Source: Poriferisodalis sp022821985 (lineage in GTDB: Bacteria > Actinomycetota > Acidimicrobiia > Acidimicrobiales > Poriferisodalaceae). Taken from it: a DNA stretch of 64,000 bases. Location of the stretch: contig NZ_OZ244781.1 of the NCBI RefSeq assembly GCF_965219595.1, forward strand, positions 1,922,001-1,986,000. The letters run 5' to 3'. The position numbers were made by a program, and so were the translations under genes. The notes beneath the pieces were generated by a model, which saw only the letters and a list, made by a program, of their open reading frames with translations, searched no databases and was not told the DNA's origin. Positions 42,005 through 52,614 of the stretch are shown piece by piece. The first letter of the stretch is position 1. Every line of letters starts with the position of its first letter.

Positions 42005-43348
42005 GTGCCTGAAGCTGCTGTCGAGCCTGCGCCGTCCTCTGCCGCTCATGCGAGCGGGCCGCGGCCGCTGCGCGTCGGCATCCTGGGTTGCGGAAACGTC
42101 GGTGCCGCGCTCGTTGCGATCCTGCGGCGCGACGCTGCGCATCTGACGAGCCGCACTGGATTGGACTTCGAAGTCGGCCGGGTCGCGGTCCGCAATCTCA
42201 GCGCCGAGCGCTCGGTGGAGCTGCCCGACGGCGTGCTGACCCGCGACAGCGAGTCGCTGGTGGCGGCCGACGATGTGGACGTCGTCGTTGAGGCAATGGG
42301 CGGCATCGAGCCCGCCCGGCACTTGGTCAGCGCCGCGCTCGGTGCAGGCAAGCCGGTCGTGACGGCCAACAAGGAGCTCATCGCCAATGTCGGCGAGGAG
42401 CTGTTCGCCCTGGCTGCTGCCAACGGCGTCGACCTGGCATTCGAGGCGGCTGTCGCCGGCGGCATCCCGCTCATCGGCGTGCTGCGCAACTCGCTCATCG
42501 GCGAACGCATCACCCGCGTGATGGGCATCGTGAACGGCACCACCAACTACATCCTCACCCGCATGACCGAGGACGGGGCCGACTACGCCGACGTGCTGGG
42601 CGAGGCGCAGCGGCTGGGCTATGCCGAGGCCGATCCGACCGCTGACGTGGAGGGCTTCGATGCGGGCGCCAAGGCGGCGATCCTGGCCATGACGGCGTTC
42701 GGCGCCAAGGTGGTGGCCGGCGACGTCTACCAGGAGGGCATCAGCGGCATCGGCAAGGGCGACATCGCAGCAGCCGCCCGCATGGGCCATGTCATCAAGC
42801 TGCTTGCCGTGGCCGAGCGTCAGAACGGCGAGATCGCGGTACGGGTACACCCGGCGATGGTGCCGGTCGACCACCCACTGGCCTCGGTGCGCGATGCCTT
42901 CAACGCGGTGTTTCTGGAGGGTGAGGCTGTCGAGGACCTGATGCTGTATGGGCGCGGCGCAGGCGGGTTCCCCACAGCCAGCGCCATGCTGGGCGACCTC
43001 ATCACCGTGTCGCAGAATCTCCGCCGGGGAGTGTGCGACGGGTTCGGCCCGTTGAGCGCTGCGCGGCTGCGCCCAATTGACGAGACCTACACCGCCTACC
43101 ACCTGCAATTCGATGTCACCGACAAGCCAGGCGTACTCGCCGCGGTGGCCGGTGTGTTCGGTGAGCACGGAGTGTCGATCCGCTCGGTTGAGCAGACCAC
43201 CCGGGCCGGAGCGGCCGACGACATCGCTCACCTGGAATTCATCACCCACCGCGCCCGCGAAGCCGATGTGGCCTCCACGCTGCGGGATGTGCGCGAGCTC
43301 GACGCGGTGCGGCGTATCGGCAACGCGATACGCGTGATCGGCGAGTAA
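42005..43348 (+). CDS. hom: Homoserine dehydrogenase
   Basis: 447 residues. NAD(P)-binding GILGCGNVGAALVAIL, catalytic region ANKELIANVGEEL and VMGIVNGTTNYILTRM, and a C-terminal ACT domain (LQFDVTDKPGVLAAVAGVFG) that normally gives threonine feedback control. GTG 42005 lies seven bases after TACCGT (41992-41997), so it may have its own leaderless promoter. Confidence 0.95.
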   Translation: MPEAAVEPAPSSAAHASGPRPLRVGILGCGNVGAALVAILRRDAAHLTSRTGLDFEVGRVAVRNLSAERSVELPDGVLTRDSESLVAADDVDVVVEAMGGIEPARHLVSAALGAGKPVVTANKELIANVGEELFALAAANGVDLAFEAAVAGGIPLIGVLRNSLIGERITRVMGIVNGTTNYILTRMTEDGADYADVLGEAQRLGYAEADPTADVEGFDAGAKAAILAMTAFGAKVVAGDVYQEGISGIGKGDIAAAARMGHVIKLLAVAERQNGEIAVRVHPAMVPVDHPLASVRDAFNAVFLEGEAVEDLMLYGRGAGGFPTASAMLGDLITVSQNLRRGVCDGFGPLSAARLRPIDETYTAYHLQFDVTDKPGVLAAVAGVFGEHGVSIRSVEQTTRAGAADDIAHLEFITHRAREADVASTLRDVRELDAVRRIGNAIRVIGE

Positions 43349-43372
43349 CTGCCGGGATCTGCCGAGGCGACC

Positions 43373-44770
43373 ATGCGCTACGTGAGCACGCGGGGTGACG
43401 CCCCGGTCCTCGAATTCGGCAATGTGCTGCTCGAAGGCTTGGCCGCCGACGGCGGGCTGTACGTGCCTCGCGAGTTCCCTGTGCTCAGCGTGGGCGAGCT
43501 GCGGGAATTTGCCGGGCTTGAGTACCACGAGGTGGCGACACGGGTGTTGGCACCGTTCGTGGCGCCGTCGCTGAGCGTCGATGATCTGGCGCCACTGGTG
43601 CAAGACGCCTACTCGACGTTCGCGCACCCCGATGTTGTTCCTCTCAGCGCGCTGGCGGCCGGCGAGCACCTGGTGGAGCTGTTCTGGGGGCCGACGCTGT
43701 CGTTCAAGGACGTCGCCCTGCAGCTGCTGGGCCGCCTCTTCGAGCACGAGCTGGCCCGGCGCAGCAGTTTCATGACCGTCGTGGGAGCCACCTCGGGAGA
43801 CACCGGTTCGGCCGCCATCGAGGCGTGTCGGGACCGGGCGGGCATCGAGTTGGTGATGCTGCACCCGGCTGGCCGGGTCACCGAGATCCAGCGACGCCAG
43901 ATGACCACGGCGGACAGCCCGAACATCCACAACGTGGCCATCGACGGCACGTTCGACGACTGCCAGGACTTGGTGAAAGCGCTGTTTGCCGACCGGCCGT
44001 TCCGCGAGCAGATGCGATTGGGCGCGGTGAACAGCATCAACTGGGCTCGTGTCGCGGCGCAGACCGTCTACTACGTGACGACTGCAGTCAGACTCGGCGC
44101 GCCTGGGCGGGCCGTCTCGTTCTGCGTGCCGACCGGCAACTTCGGCAACGTGCTCGCAGGCGATGTGGCCCGGCGCATGGGTCTGCCCATCGACCGGCTC
44201 GTGGTAGCCACCAACCACAACGACATCCTGGCCCGCACCCACCGCACCGGCGAGATGGTCATCACCGAGGTCCGCCCCTCCACCAGCCCTGCGATGGACA
44301 TCCAGGTGTCCAGCAACTTCGAGCGGCTGCTGTTCGAGCTGAACGGCCGCCGAGGTGCCGTACTGGCAGCCGACATGGCCCGATTCCGGACCGAGGACTC
44401 GCTCGCACTGACGCAGGACGTGCTAGCAGGCCTGCGTGCAGGCTTCGATGCGGGTTCAGCTACCGAAGGCGAGGTCACGGCCACCATCGCGGCAGTGAAC
44501 GAAGCCGACGGTCGCCTCATCGATCCCCACACGGCGGTAGCACTGACCGTCGCGCGTCGAGATGCTCCCGCTGGCGGCTGGACCACACCGATCGCCGTGA
44601 TGTCCACCGCGCACCCCGCCAAGTTCGGCGAAGCAGTACTCGAGGCCACCGGTCGCCAACCCGAGCTCCCCCCGCCGTTGGCGAGCCTTGCAAACCGGGA
44701 CGAGCACGTCACCGCGCTTCCGAACGACCTCGCCACGCTCCGCGATTTCGTCAGGTCGGCTGTGCAGTAG
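43373..44770 (+). CDS. thrC: Threonine synthase
   Basis: 465 residues of the longer, N-terminally extended class (MRYVSTRGDAPVLEFGNVLLEG). The PLP lysine is in FWGPTLSFKDVALQL; TSGDTGSAAIEACRD and VPTGNFGNVLAGDVA complete the fold. It converts phosphohomoserine to threonine. The homoserine kinase gene thrB, often next to it, is not present here. Confidence 0.94.
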   Translation: MRYVSTRGDAPVLEFGNVLLEGLAADGGLYVPREFPVLSVGELREFAGLEYHEVATRVLAPFVAPSLSVDDLAPLVQDAYSTFAHPDVVPLSALAAGEHLVELFWGPTLSFKDVALQLLGRLFEHELARRSSFMTVVGATSGDTGSAAIEACRDRAGIELVMLHPAGRVTEIQRRQMTTADSPNIHNVAIDGTFDDCQDLVKALFADRPFREQMRLGAVNSINWARVAAQTVYYVTTAVRLGAPGRAVSFCVPTGNFGNVLAGDVARRMGLPIDRLVVATNHNDILARTHRTGEMVITEVRPSTSPAMDIQVSSNFERLLFELNGRRGAVLAADMARFRTEDSLALTQDVLAGLRAGFDAGSATEGEVTATIAAVNEADGRLIDPHTAVALTVARRDAPAGGWTTPIAVMSTAHPAKFGEAVLEATGRQPELPPPLASLANRDEHVTALPNDLATLRDFVRSAVQ

Positions 44771-44950
44771 TGGCGTCGGCTGGGTGGCGGTAGCGTCGGC
44801 GCCGATCGACGGTTCCCTAGTGCAGGGTTCGCTCGGGCGTCGCGGGACCGGATCGCTGGGTCGGGCGACAAGGCCTGTCACAGCAAACACAGACTTACTT
44901 CGCTGACCCGCCGGGCGCAGCGAGAGCAGGCTGGAGCTTGCGAGGAAGCA

Positions 44951-46384
44951 ATGTCAGACATGCCGGATCGTGCCTTGCTGGAATCCAAGGAGCGAGACGA
45001 GCTGCTGCAGATCGCCGCAGCACTCGGCGTCGAGGTCAACCCCCGCGCCCGCAAGAACACCATCATCGGCGCGATCTTGGCCCCCGACGGCGAGGCGGGC
45101 ACCGGTGAGGAAACCGGTGACGGCTCTGCTGAAGCCGAGCCCGTGTCCAAGGCTCCGGCAGTCACCAAGCGCACCCGTACGCCAGCACCGCCAGCCGACG
45201 CCGCACCTGCAACCGGTGATGACGCCCCTGCAGAACAGCCAGCCGAGGCGAACGACCCAGGTGCGTCAACCGAAAGTGCCGCCGAAGCGGAGGGGGAAGC
45301 TGGCGAAGCAGCCGACGCCGGGGCGGCCGCGCCCGATGCTCCGGTAGCCGAGGAAGGCAACCGACGGAGCCGCCGGCGAGGTCGGGGGCGCGACGACACG
45401 CAGATCGTCGGCGAGACCGTTCACTGCGACGGCCTGCTCGACCTGCGCGACGAGGGCTACGGCTTCCTGCGCACGAACGGCCCGCTGCCGTCGGCCGACG
45501 ATGTCTACGTCGCAGCCCGCCAGGTGCGCCAGTACGACCTGCGCCGCGGCGACCGGATCACCGGTGTCAGCCGCCCGGCCGCCCGCAGCGAGCGCAACCC
45601 TGCGCTGCTGCGCCTCGACACGCTCAATGGCGAGCCGCCGCCCGAGCAACCTGAACGACCGCTGTTCGACGACCTCACGCCGGTGTTGCCCACCGACGCG
45701 TTGCCGCTGGCCGGCGAGCAGGGCGCCGGCGCCCTGGCAGCCATCGACCGTCTCTCGCTGATCGGGTTGGGATCCCGCGGGCTGCTGACGGCGAGCGGGA
45801 CGCGCTCGGCATCTCCGGTGATCGCCGCCATGGCCGCTGCGGTCGGCGATCAGCATCCCGACATTCACCTGATCGTCCTGCTCATCGCGGAGCGGCCCGA
45901 GGACGTCACCGACATGACGCGCCGGCTCGAGACGTCCGGCGAGGTTCTGGCATCGACCTTCGATCGGCCTCCCGAGGAGCACCTTGCGGTGGCCGAGCTC
46001 ACGCTGGAGCGCACGAAGCGCATGGCAGAGGCCGGTGCCGACGTGGTCATCCTCTTCGACGGCTTGACGCGGCTCGCACGTGCTTACGCCGCCGGCGGGA
46101 ACGGGCGGCACCAACCGGCCGACGCCGTGGGTACGGCCATCACCTCGACGCTGAGATTCTTCGGCGGCGCCCGCAACCTGGAAGACGCAGGTTCCATCAC
46201 GATGGTGGCGACAGCGCGTACTTCGACGGGCAACCAGGTCGATGACCTCGTGGCGGCCCGCCTGCGAGAGGCTGCGAATCTGGAGATCGCGTTCGGCGAG
46301 GGCCTGCCGGGGATCGCTGAGCTGGACGCCGGCGAGGTTGCCCTCGACGGCGACCGCAGCTTCAGCCTCGGCGACCACCGCTGA
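44951..46384 (+). CDS. Rho-like protein lacking a Walker A motif
   Basis: 477 residues in the usual actinobacterial place of rho, before rpmE. It has a Rho_N-like start (about 10-43), a long Ala/Glu/Asp linker, a basic patch, and an RNA-binding cold-shock-like domain (about 155-208). An ATPase-like domain follows with LIVLLIAERPEDVTDM, GEVLASTFDRPPE, VVILFDGLTRLARAYA and LRFFGGARNLEDAGS. Where Rho has a P-loop ending GKT, this protein has ASGTRSA (281-287) with no lysine. The R-loop region and the usual C-terminal end are also missing. It is either a non-catalytic paralogue or a decayed rho. ATG 44951 start. Confidence 0.8.
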   Translation: MSDMPDRALLESKERDELLQIAAALGVEVNPRARKNTIIGAILAPDGEAGTGEETGDGSAEAEPVSKAPAVTKRTRTPAPPADAAPATGDDAPAEQPAEANDPGASTESAAEAEGEAGEAADAGAAAPDAPVAEEGNRRSRRRGRGRDDTQIVGETVHCDGLLDLRDEGYGFLRTNGPLPSADDVYVAARQVRQYDLRRGDRITGVSRPAARSERNPALLRLDTLNGEPPPEQPERPLFDDLTPVLPTDALPLAGEQGAGALAAIDRLSLIGLGSRGLLTASGTRSASPVIAAMAAAVGDQHPDIHLIVLLIAERPEDVTDMTRRLETSGEVLASTFDRPPEEHLAVAELTLERTKRMAEAGADVVILFDGLTRLARAYAAGGNGRHQPADAVGTAITSTLRFFGGARNLEDAGSITMVATARTSTGNQVDDLVAARLREAANLEIAFGEGLPGIAELDAGEVALDGDRSFSLGDHR

Positions 46385-46451
46385 GCAACTCGTCGCAACG
46401 GCCAAGAATCCTTAGGCTGATGAGCCAAGAGCCTTCGAATCAGGAATCACG

Positions 46452-46709
46452 ATGAAGAGCGACATCCATCCGAACTACCGGCCCGTGGTCTTCCGCGATG
46501 CCAGCGCCGATTTTGCCTTCCTGACGCAGTCCACGATCGAGACCAGCGACACGATCGAGTGGACAGACGGCAACACGTACCCGCTGGCCAACGTCGAGCT
46601 GTCCAGCGCCAGTCATCCCTTCTTCACCGGCCAGATGAAGATCGTGGACACGGCGGGCCGGGTGGAACGCTTCGAGCGCCGCTACGGCCAGCGCAAGCGG
46701 CGGAGCTGA
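46452..46709 (+). CDS. rpmE2: 50S ribosomal protein L31 (type B)
   Basis: 85 residues. MKSDIHPNYRPVVFRDASAD and SHPFFTGQMKIVDTAGRVE are diagnostic of L31. The zinc-binding cysteines of type A are absent, so this is the zinc-independent form. A TAGGCT -10 box near 46412 suggests its own promoter. Confidence 0.93.
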   Translation: MKSDIHPNYRPVVFRDASADFAFLTQSTIETSDTIEWTDGNTYPLANVELSSASHPFFTGQMKIVDTAGRVERFERRYGQRKRRS

Positions 46710-46791
46710 CGCCGTCGGGCCACCACGCGGCCCCAGTGCGCGGCGAGCGTCGCGAACGGTCAGGCACGACTCGTGACGGCCGGCAGCCGCG

Positions 46792-47877
46792 ATGACACTT
46801 GACGCCGATCGCATCCGGGCTCTGCACGCGGCCAAGCTGCGAGCGTTGGCCCGCAACGTGCTTGATGTGGAGTTGGCCGAAGTCTCAGGTACCGACGACG
46901 GCGCGCTCGCTGTAGCCGGCGGTGCTGAGCCTGCGGTGGTGTGCCTCGCGCAGGAGCGCCCGGAACGTGCGCTCGGTGGAGCGCTGGCATTGGCAATTCG
47001 CAGCGGGTGCGACGCTGCGCATGTCTTCGCCGACGATCACAGCGGCCTGCTGGCGAGGCGGGCAGCCTGCTTCTCCCAGCCGCCCGTGGTGTGGCAGATC
47101 CGCGGCGACACTGCGGTGCCTGCTGAGTCGTTGCCGAGACCGACCGAGCCGGCCCCGCCGCGCGTGCCTGAGCTCGTGTCGCTGCTCGCCAGCGCCGGTG
47201 TCGAGATTGCGGTCGAGCACGGCGTCATCACCGGTGAGGTGGAGGGTCTCGAAGTGGCCCGCATCGTCCCCGCTGCGCCGGTTGGCGAAGCCAGCGGCGC
47301 CGGTGAGGGCAGCGGCGGCATCGACCCTGACGACGACTACGAACCTGCGACTGCGTGGCAGATCGAGGTCGGCGTCGGTGCGCATGACCGGGAGGCCTTC
47401 GCGCTGCTGCACGCAGACGAGCCCACCGCCGAGGCCATCGGCCGGGTCGCCGAGGTCGTGCGAACTCACCGCTCGCCAGGCGCATCGCCGCATCCGCTCA
47501 ACCGGATGGGTGCCGCCCGCTGGCTGCGCTCTCTGCTCATCCGCCAGCCAGAACTTGTCGACGCGGGCCGCCTGCGGGCGGCGTCGTCGCCAGTGCCCCG
47601 AGGGGGCCCGAAGGACCCGGCTCCGGCGGTGGCCTACGGCCTGACGCCCGACGGCCGCCGCCTGATCGTGGTCGTCTGCGTCGGCATCGACCTCGACGTG
47701 GTGCCATTCGCTGCAGACGCACGGCTCTTCCTCGACCCCGATGCCGAGCTGACTGTGGCCCTGCCGCGACGCGACGCCCACGAGGTCATCAGAGCCATGG
47801 CGGCCAGGCTGGACAGTCCTGCCGAGATCATCGAGATCGACGACGAATGGCGCACGCTGTCCACCGCGGGTGCCTGA
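46792..47877 (+). CDS. Conserved hypothetical protein between rpmE and prfA
   Basis: 361 residues, no membrane segment, no recognised domain. It alternates hydrophobic strands (PAVVCLAQE, RRLIVVVCVGIDLDVVPF) with Ala/Pro-rich linkers and an acidic insertion near residues 170-185. Reads in the same direction as its neighbours, 33 bases before prfA. Function unknown. Confidence 0.6.
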   Translation: MTLDADRIRALHAAKLRALARNVLDVELAEVSGTDDGALAVAGGAEPAVVCLAQERPERALGGALALAIRSGCDAAHVFADDHSGLLARRAACFSQPPVVWQIRGDTAVPAESLPRPTEPAPPRVPELVSLLASAGVEIAVEHGVITGEVEGLEVARIVPAAPVGEASGAGEGSGGIDPDDDYEPATAWQIEVGVGAHDREAFALLHADEPTAEAIGRVAEVVRTHRSPGASPHPLNRMGAARWLRSLLIRQPELVDAGRLRAASSPVPRGGPKDPAPAVAYGLTPDGRRLIVVVCVGIDLDVVPFAADARLFLDPDAELTVALPRRDAHEVIRAMAARLDSPAEIIEIDDEWRTLSTAGA

Positions 47878-47910
47878 TCCGGCCTGAAACCCCCCAGTTA
47901 GCCTGAACGC

Positions 47911-49004
<1,094 letters not shown>

Positions 49005-49008
<4 letters not shown>

Positions 49009-50540
49009 GCCGACCCGGCTCGACTATGTCCTCAAAGGACGGGCTGACGCTGGGCGATCTGTACCGGGGGCTGCGCGAGCAGTTCGCAGCAGCCGGCATG
49101 CTCGAGCCCGAAGTGAGCGCGCGCCGCATCGCGGCGGAGGCCAGCGGTACCAGTGCCGCCGAGGTTGCACTGGCACCGCAGACTCCGATGACCGTGCGGA
49201 TGGTGGCGCACGCCGACGCCATGGCCACGCGTCGGGTGGCGGGCGAGCCGCTGCAGTACGTGCTCGGCAGCTGGGGATTCCGAGAGCTCGACCTGGCAAC
49301 CGACCGGCGGGCGCTCATTCCTCGCCCCGAAACCGAGGTGGTTGCGGGCTTCGCGATCGACTGGCTCAATGAGACAGCCCGGCATCGGCATCCCATCGGA
49401 TTGAACGTGGCCGATCTCGGCACGGGCTGCGGCGCGATCGCCATGTCGATAGCGCACGAGGTCCCCGACGCCCGGGTGTTCGCCACCGACAGCTCCGCCG
49501 ACGCGCTGGCGCTGGCCGCAGCCAACCTGGCCGGCTTGGGAAGTGCGGCGAGTCGCGTCTCGCTCCATCACGGAGATTGGTTCGACGCACTGGGGGGCGT
49601 CCAGGATCCGCACACAGACGGCCGCGTCGCAGGGCCGCTGCGCGGACGGCTCGATCTCGTGGTGTCCAACCCGCCGTACGTGGCCGACGGCGATGTGCTG
49701 GCTCCTGAGATCGACGACTGGGAACCGCACGAGGCGTTGTATGCCGGGACTGACGGGCTGAGCGCGCTCCGCACGATTCTCCGGGATGCCCGCGGCTGGC
49801 TGGCGCCGGGCGGCCTGCTGGTGCTGGAAATCGGGGCGACGCAGGCACCGGCGGCCACCGCCATGGCCATCGCCCGCGGCTACGAAAGCGTGCGAATCGA
49901 GCGGGACCTGGCCGGCTCCGATCGAGTGCTGGTTGCGTCGCGCCCGCAGTCTGAGCCCGATGCGCTCGAGCTGAACGCCGCCGTCGAATGGCTGCGCGAG
50001 GGCGGGTTTGTGGTCGTGCCCACGGACACCCTCTGCGGGATCATGGCTCGCTACGCCGACACCGAAGCTGTGGCCCGGGTATGCGAAGCCAAGGAGCGTC
50101 CTCGCACCGAACCGATGCCGATCCTGGTCTCGGGGCTGGCACAGGCCGATGAGCTGGTAGAGCTGAGCGCGGCTGCCCGCGCGCTGGCCCAGCAGCACTG
50201 GCCCGGCGGCCTGACGCTGGTCGCGAAACGCCGGGGCGGTCCCGACCCGCTGCACGGCCGCGAAACGCTGGGCGTGCGCGCACCCGCGCTGGGCTGGCTG
50301 CGTTGGCTCATCGACGATGTCGGGCCGGTCACGGGCACCAGCGCGAACCGACACGGTGCCGAGACCCCCGCTGATGCCGCGACAGCGGCCACCGGCCTTG
50401 CGACACCGGCCGCCGCGGTGATCGCAGGCGTCGCTCCCGGCGGCGTGGCTTCCACCGTGATCGACGTCACCGGCCCCGAGCCGATTGTCTTGCGCGAAGG
50501 CGCGGTTCCGCTAGCGGAGATCGTCGGTGACAGCACGTGA
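49005..50540 (+). CDS. prmC: PrmC-Sua5 fusion: release factor methyltransferase and threonylcarbamoyl-AMP synthase
   Basis: 511 residues. Residues about 1-310 are PrmC, with the SAM motif NVADLGTGCGAIAMSIA and the catalytic NPPY in LDLVVSNPPYVADGD; it methylates the GGQ glutamine of release factors. Residues about 320-511 are a TsaC/Sua5 domain (GGFVVVPTDTLCGIMARY, WPGGLTLVAKR, GPVTGTSANRHG, STVIDVTG) that makes threonylcarbamoyl-AMP for tRNA t6A. These are separate neighbouring genes in many bacteria. GTG 49005 overlaps the prfA stop; ATG 49026 is an alternative. Confidence 0.9.
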
Positions 50541-50675
50541 GAACCGTGCAGCGCGAAAGACTCAACTCCGGGCAGCTGACCCGGCGGGCCAAGCGGCGTC
50601 CTGGCAGGCATCTGCGCGTGCCCTGACCCGCGGAAATGACGGTGCCGCGAGGAGCCGCAGGGTTATGCTCGCTCC

Positions 50676-51557
50676 GTGTCACAGCTGTCGCTCCTTGCAT
50701 CTGACGAGCAACGACCGTCTGTGGCACCGTTCAAGACGCAGCTACTGAAGTGGATTGGCAACAAGCAGCGGTTTGCGCACGAGATCATTGACTATTTTCC
50801 GACTGGCTTCGGCACGTATTTTGAGCCGTTTCTTGGCAGCGGCGCCGTACTAGCGACGTTGGCGCCTGAACGGGCGGTAGCTGCTGATGCCTACGAACCT
50901 CTCATCGGCATATTCATGATGCTACACAACCGCCCCGACACTCTTCGTGAGTGGTACCGGGAACGGTGGGAACGGATGCAGGTCATCGGCAAGAAGAGTG
51001 CCTACGAAGAAGTACGAGCGTCATATAACTCGTGTCCTAACGCTGCCGATCTGTTGTTCTTAAGTAGGGCATGTTATGGTGGCGTGATCCGGTTCAGACG
51101 GGACGGCTATATGTCGACCCCCTGCGGCGTTCATTCGCCAATCAGTCCTGAGTCATTCTCGCGTCGCGTTACCATCTGGTCAGAGCGTACGTCAGGCACT
51201 CGGTTCAGACATCTTGACTTTAGGACTACTATGGCGCTTACCGCGCCTGGCGATTTAGTTTATTGTGATCCTCCGTACTCCGATACGCAGAGGATTCTCT
51301 ACGGTGCACAAGCATTCAATCTTGCTGATCTCATTGGTGCCATCGAAGATTGTAAGCGCCGTGATGTGTATGTCGCTCTGAGCATCGATGGAAGCAAGAG
51401 CTCCGGACGCAATGTCATAGAATTCGATTTTCCCTCCGGGTTATTCGCGCGCGAAGTGCCTGTGAACTGTGGCCGTTCGATGCTCAAGCGCTTCCAGATG
51501 GCAGGACAGTCTCTTGAGCGAGAAGTAATCACGGATCGTCTGCTGCTGACGTACTAG
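50676..51557 (+). CDS. DNA adenine methyltransferase (MT_D12 / Dam class)
   Basis: 293 residues. KTQLLKWIGNKQRFAHEI, SAM motif FEPFLGSGAVLATL and catalytic DPPY (in LVYCDPPYSDTQ) define an N6-adenine methylase. GC content is visibly lower than in the flanking core genes, suggesting transfer. GTG 50676 is six bases after TATGCT (50664-50669). A candidate restriction enzyme gene starts two bases after its stop, so the pair looks like a type II restriction-modification system. Confidence 0.88.
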   Translation: MSQLSLLASDEQRPSVAPFKTQLLKWIGNKQRFAHEIIDYFPTGFGTYFEPFLGSGAVLATLAPERAVAADAYEPLIGIFMMLHNRPDTLREWYRERWERMQVIGKKSAYEEVRASYNSCPNAADLLFLSRACYGGVIRFRRDGYMSTPCGVHSPISPESFSRRVTIWSERTSGTRFRHLDFRTTMALTAPGDLVYCDPPYSDTQRILYGAQAFNLADLIGAIEDCKRRDVYVALSIDGSKSSGRNVIEFDFPSGLFAREVPVNCGRSMLKRFQMAGQSLEREVITDRLLLTY

Positions 51558-51559
51558 TT

Positions 51560-52411
51560 GTGCAACCCGACGCGCGCTACCAAGGCCAACCCGAGTCATT
51601 CTGGGCATACGTGCGGGCAGTAGGGGAAGCCAAGGGCTACTCAATTCGCGGCCAGTCGATGGTGAAGGCTCCAACTGTCCAGGATCTTGACGAGACAATT
51701 GCAGATCTGGGCATCCCACCGGGACGCGTGCGAGGCAGTACCGGCTTAACTGACTTTGGGGAAACGCTGCTGTCCTACTTCCAGCATCGCGCGAATGTCC
51801 TGAACTCTGTCGTACGTCCTTCACTAATGGATGTAGATGAAGCACGTCGCATGTTTGAGGCGAAGCGCGCAGAACTACAGCCCAGATGCCCACTGCCGAT
51901 GAACAAGCAGCGAGGCGCGAAAAAGGCACCTGCATATTTCACCGGCCTCATCAATATGCTGATCGAGTCTGCACTCGAAGGCGAGGACTGCGATTACGAT
52001 CCGAAGCAGCTGACGAAACTCACCGACGAATCTGGATTGCTGCGAACCTTGGCCCGACGCGTTGACGGAGCCTGCCCCTCAGCCATCAACCCTGTCGCCA
52101 TCTGGGAGATCAAGGAGTACTACTACACGACGACGTTCGGAAGCCGAGTTGCCGGCGGCATCTACGAAACGCTGCTCGACGGTATGGAACTCAAGAACCT
52201 TGCCGAATCGCACGAAGCGAGAGTGCTGCACTATCTGTTCGTGGATTCGCACCGAACATGGTGGCTATCTGGTAGATCGTACTTGTGCCGACTGATCGAC
52301 GCCCTCCATATGGGTTACGTCGACGAAGTTCTATTTGGACGTGAAGTCCTCGAAAGATTGCCGATGCTGGTAGACGAATGGCGCCGAATGTTGAGATTTC
52401 GCCCCGCCTAG
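51560..52411 (+). CDS. Candidate type II restriction endonuclease
   Basis: 283 residues. NPVAIWEIKEYYYTTTFGSR could be a PD-(D/E)XK-type active site (E-x-K in WEIKEYY), followed by VAGGIYETLLDGMEL. Position two bases after an adenine methylase supports a restriction role. I do not recognise the exact family or the DNA site. GTG 51560 start. Confidence 0.6.
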   Translation: MQPDARYQGQPESFWAYVRAVGEAKGYSIRGQSMVKAPTVQDLDETIADLGIPPGRVRGSTGLTDFGETLLSYFQHRANVLNSVVRPSLMDVDEARRMFEAKRAELQPRCPLPMNKQRGAKKAPAYFTGLINMLIESALEGEDCDYDPKQLTKLTDESGLLRTLARRVDGACPSAINPVAIWEIKEYYYTTTFGSRVAGGIYETLLDGMELKNLAESHEARVLHYLFVDSHRTWWLSGRSYLCRLIDALHMGYVDEVLFGREVLERLPMLVDEWRRMLRFRPA

Positions 52412-52614
52412 GACAGGCGACAGTCCATTCTATGTCCGTAACGGAGTCTGTCGGTTCGTCGGCCAAAGTTGAGGCCGCTAGTCAGACTGCTGCAGTCCAG
52501 GTGCGAGCATCGCCATCTCAGCGGGTATCCAGATCACGAGTCAACGGTCTACATGTCCGGGTAGTCTCTGGGGAAGAGATCAAGGCGAAGCTCGTTCCGA
52601 CAGTGCCCGTGGGA

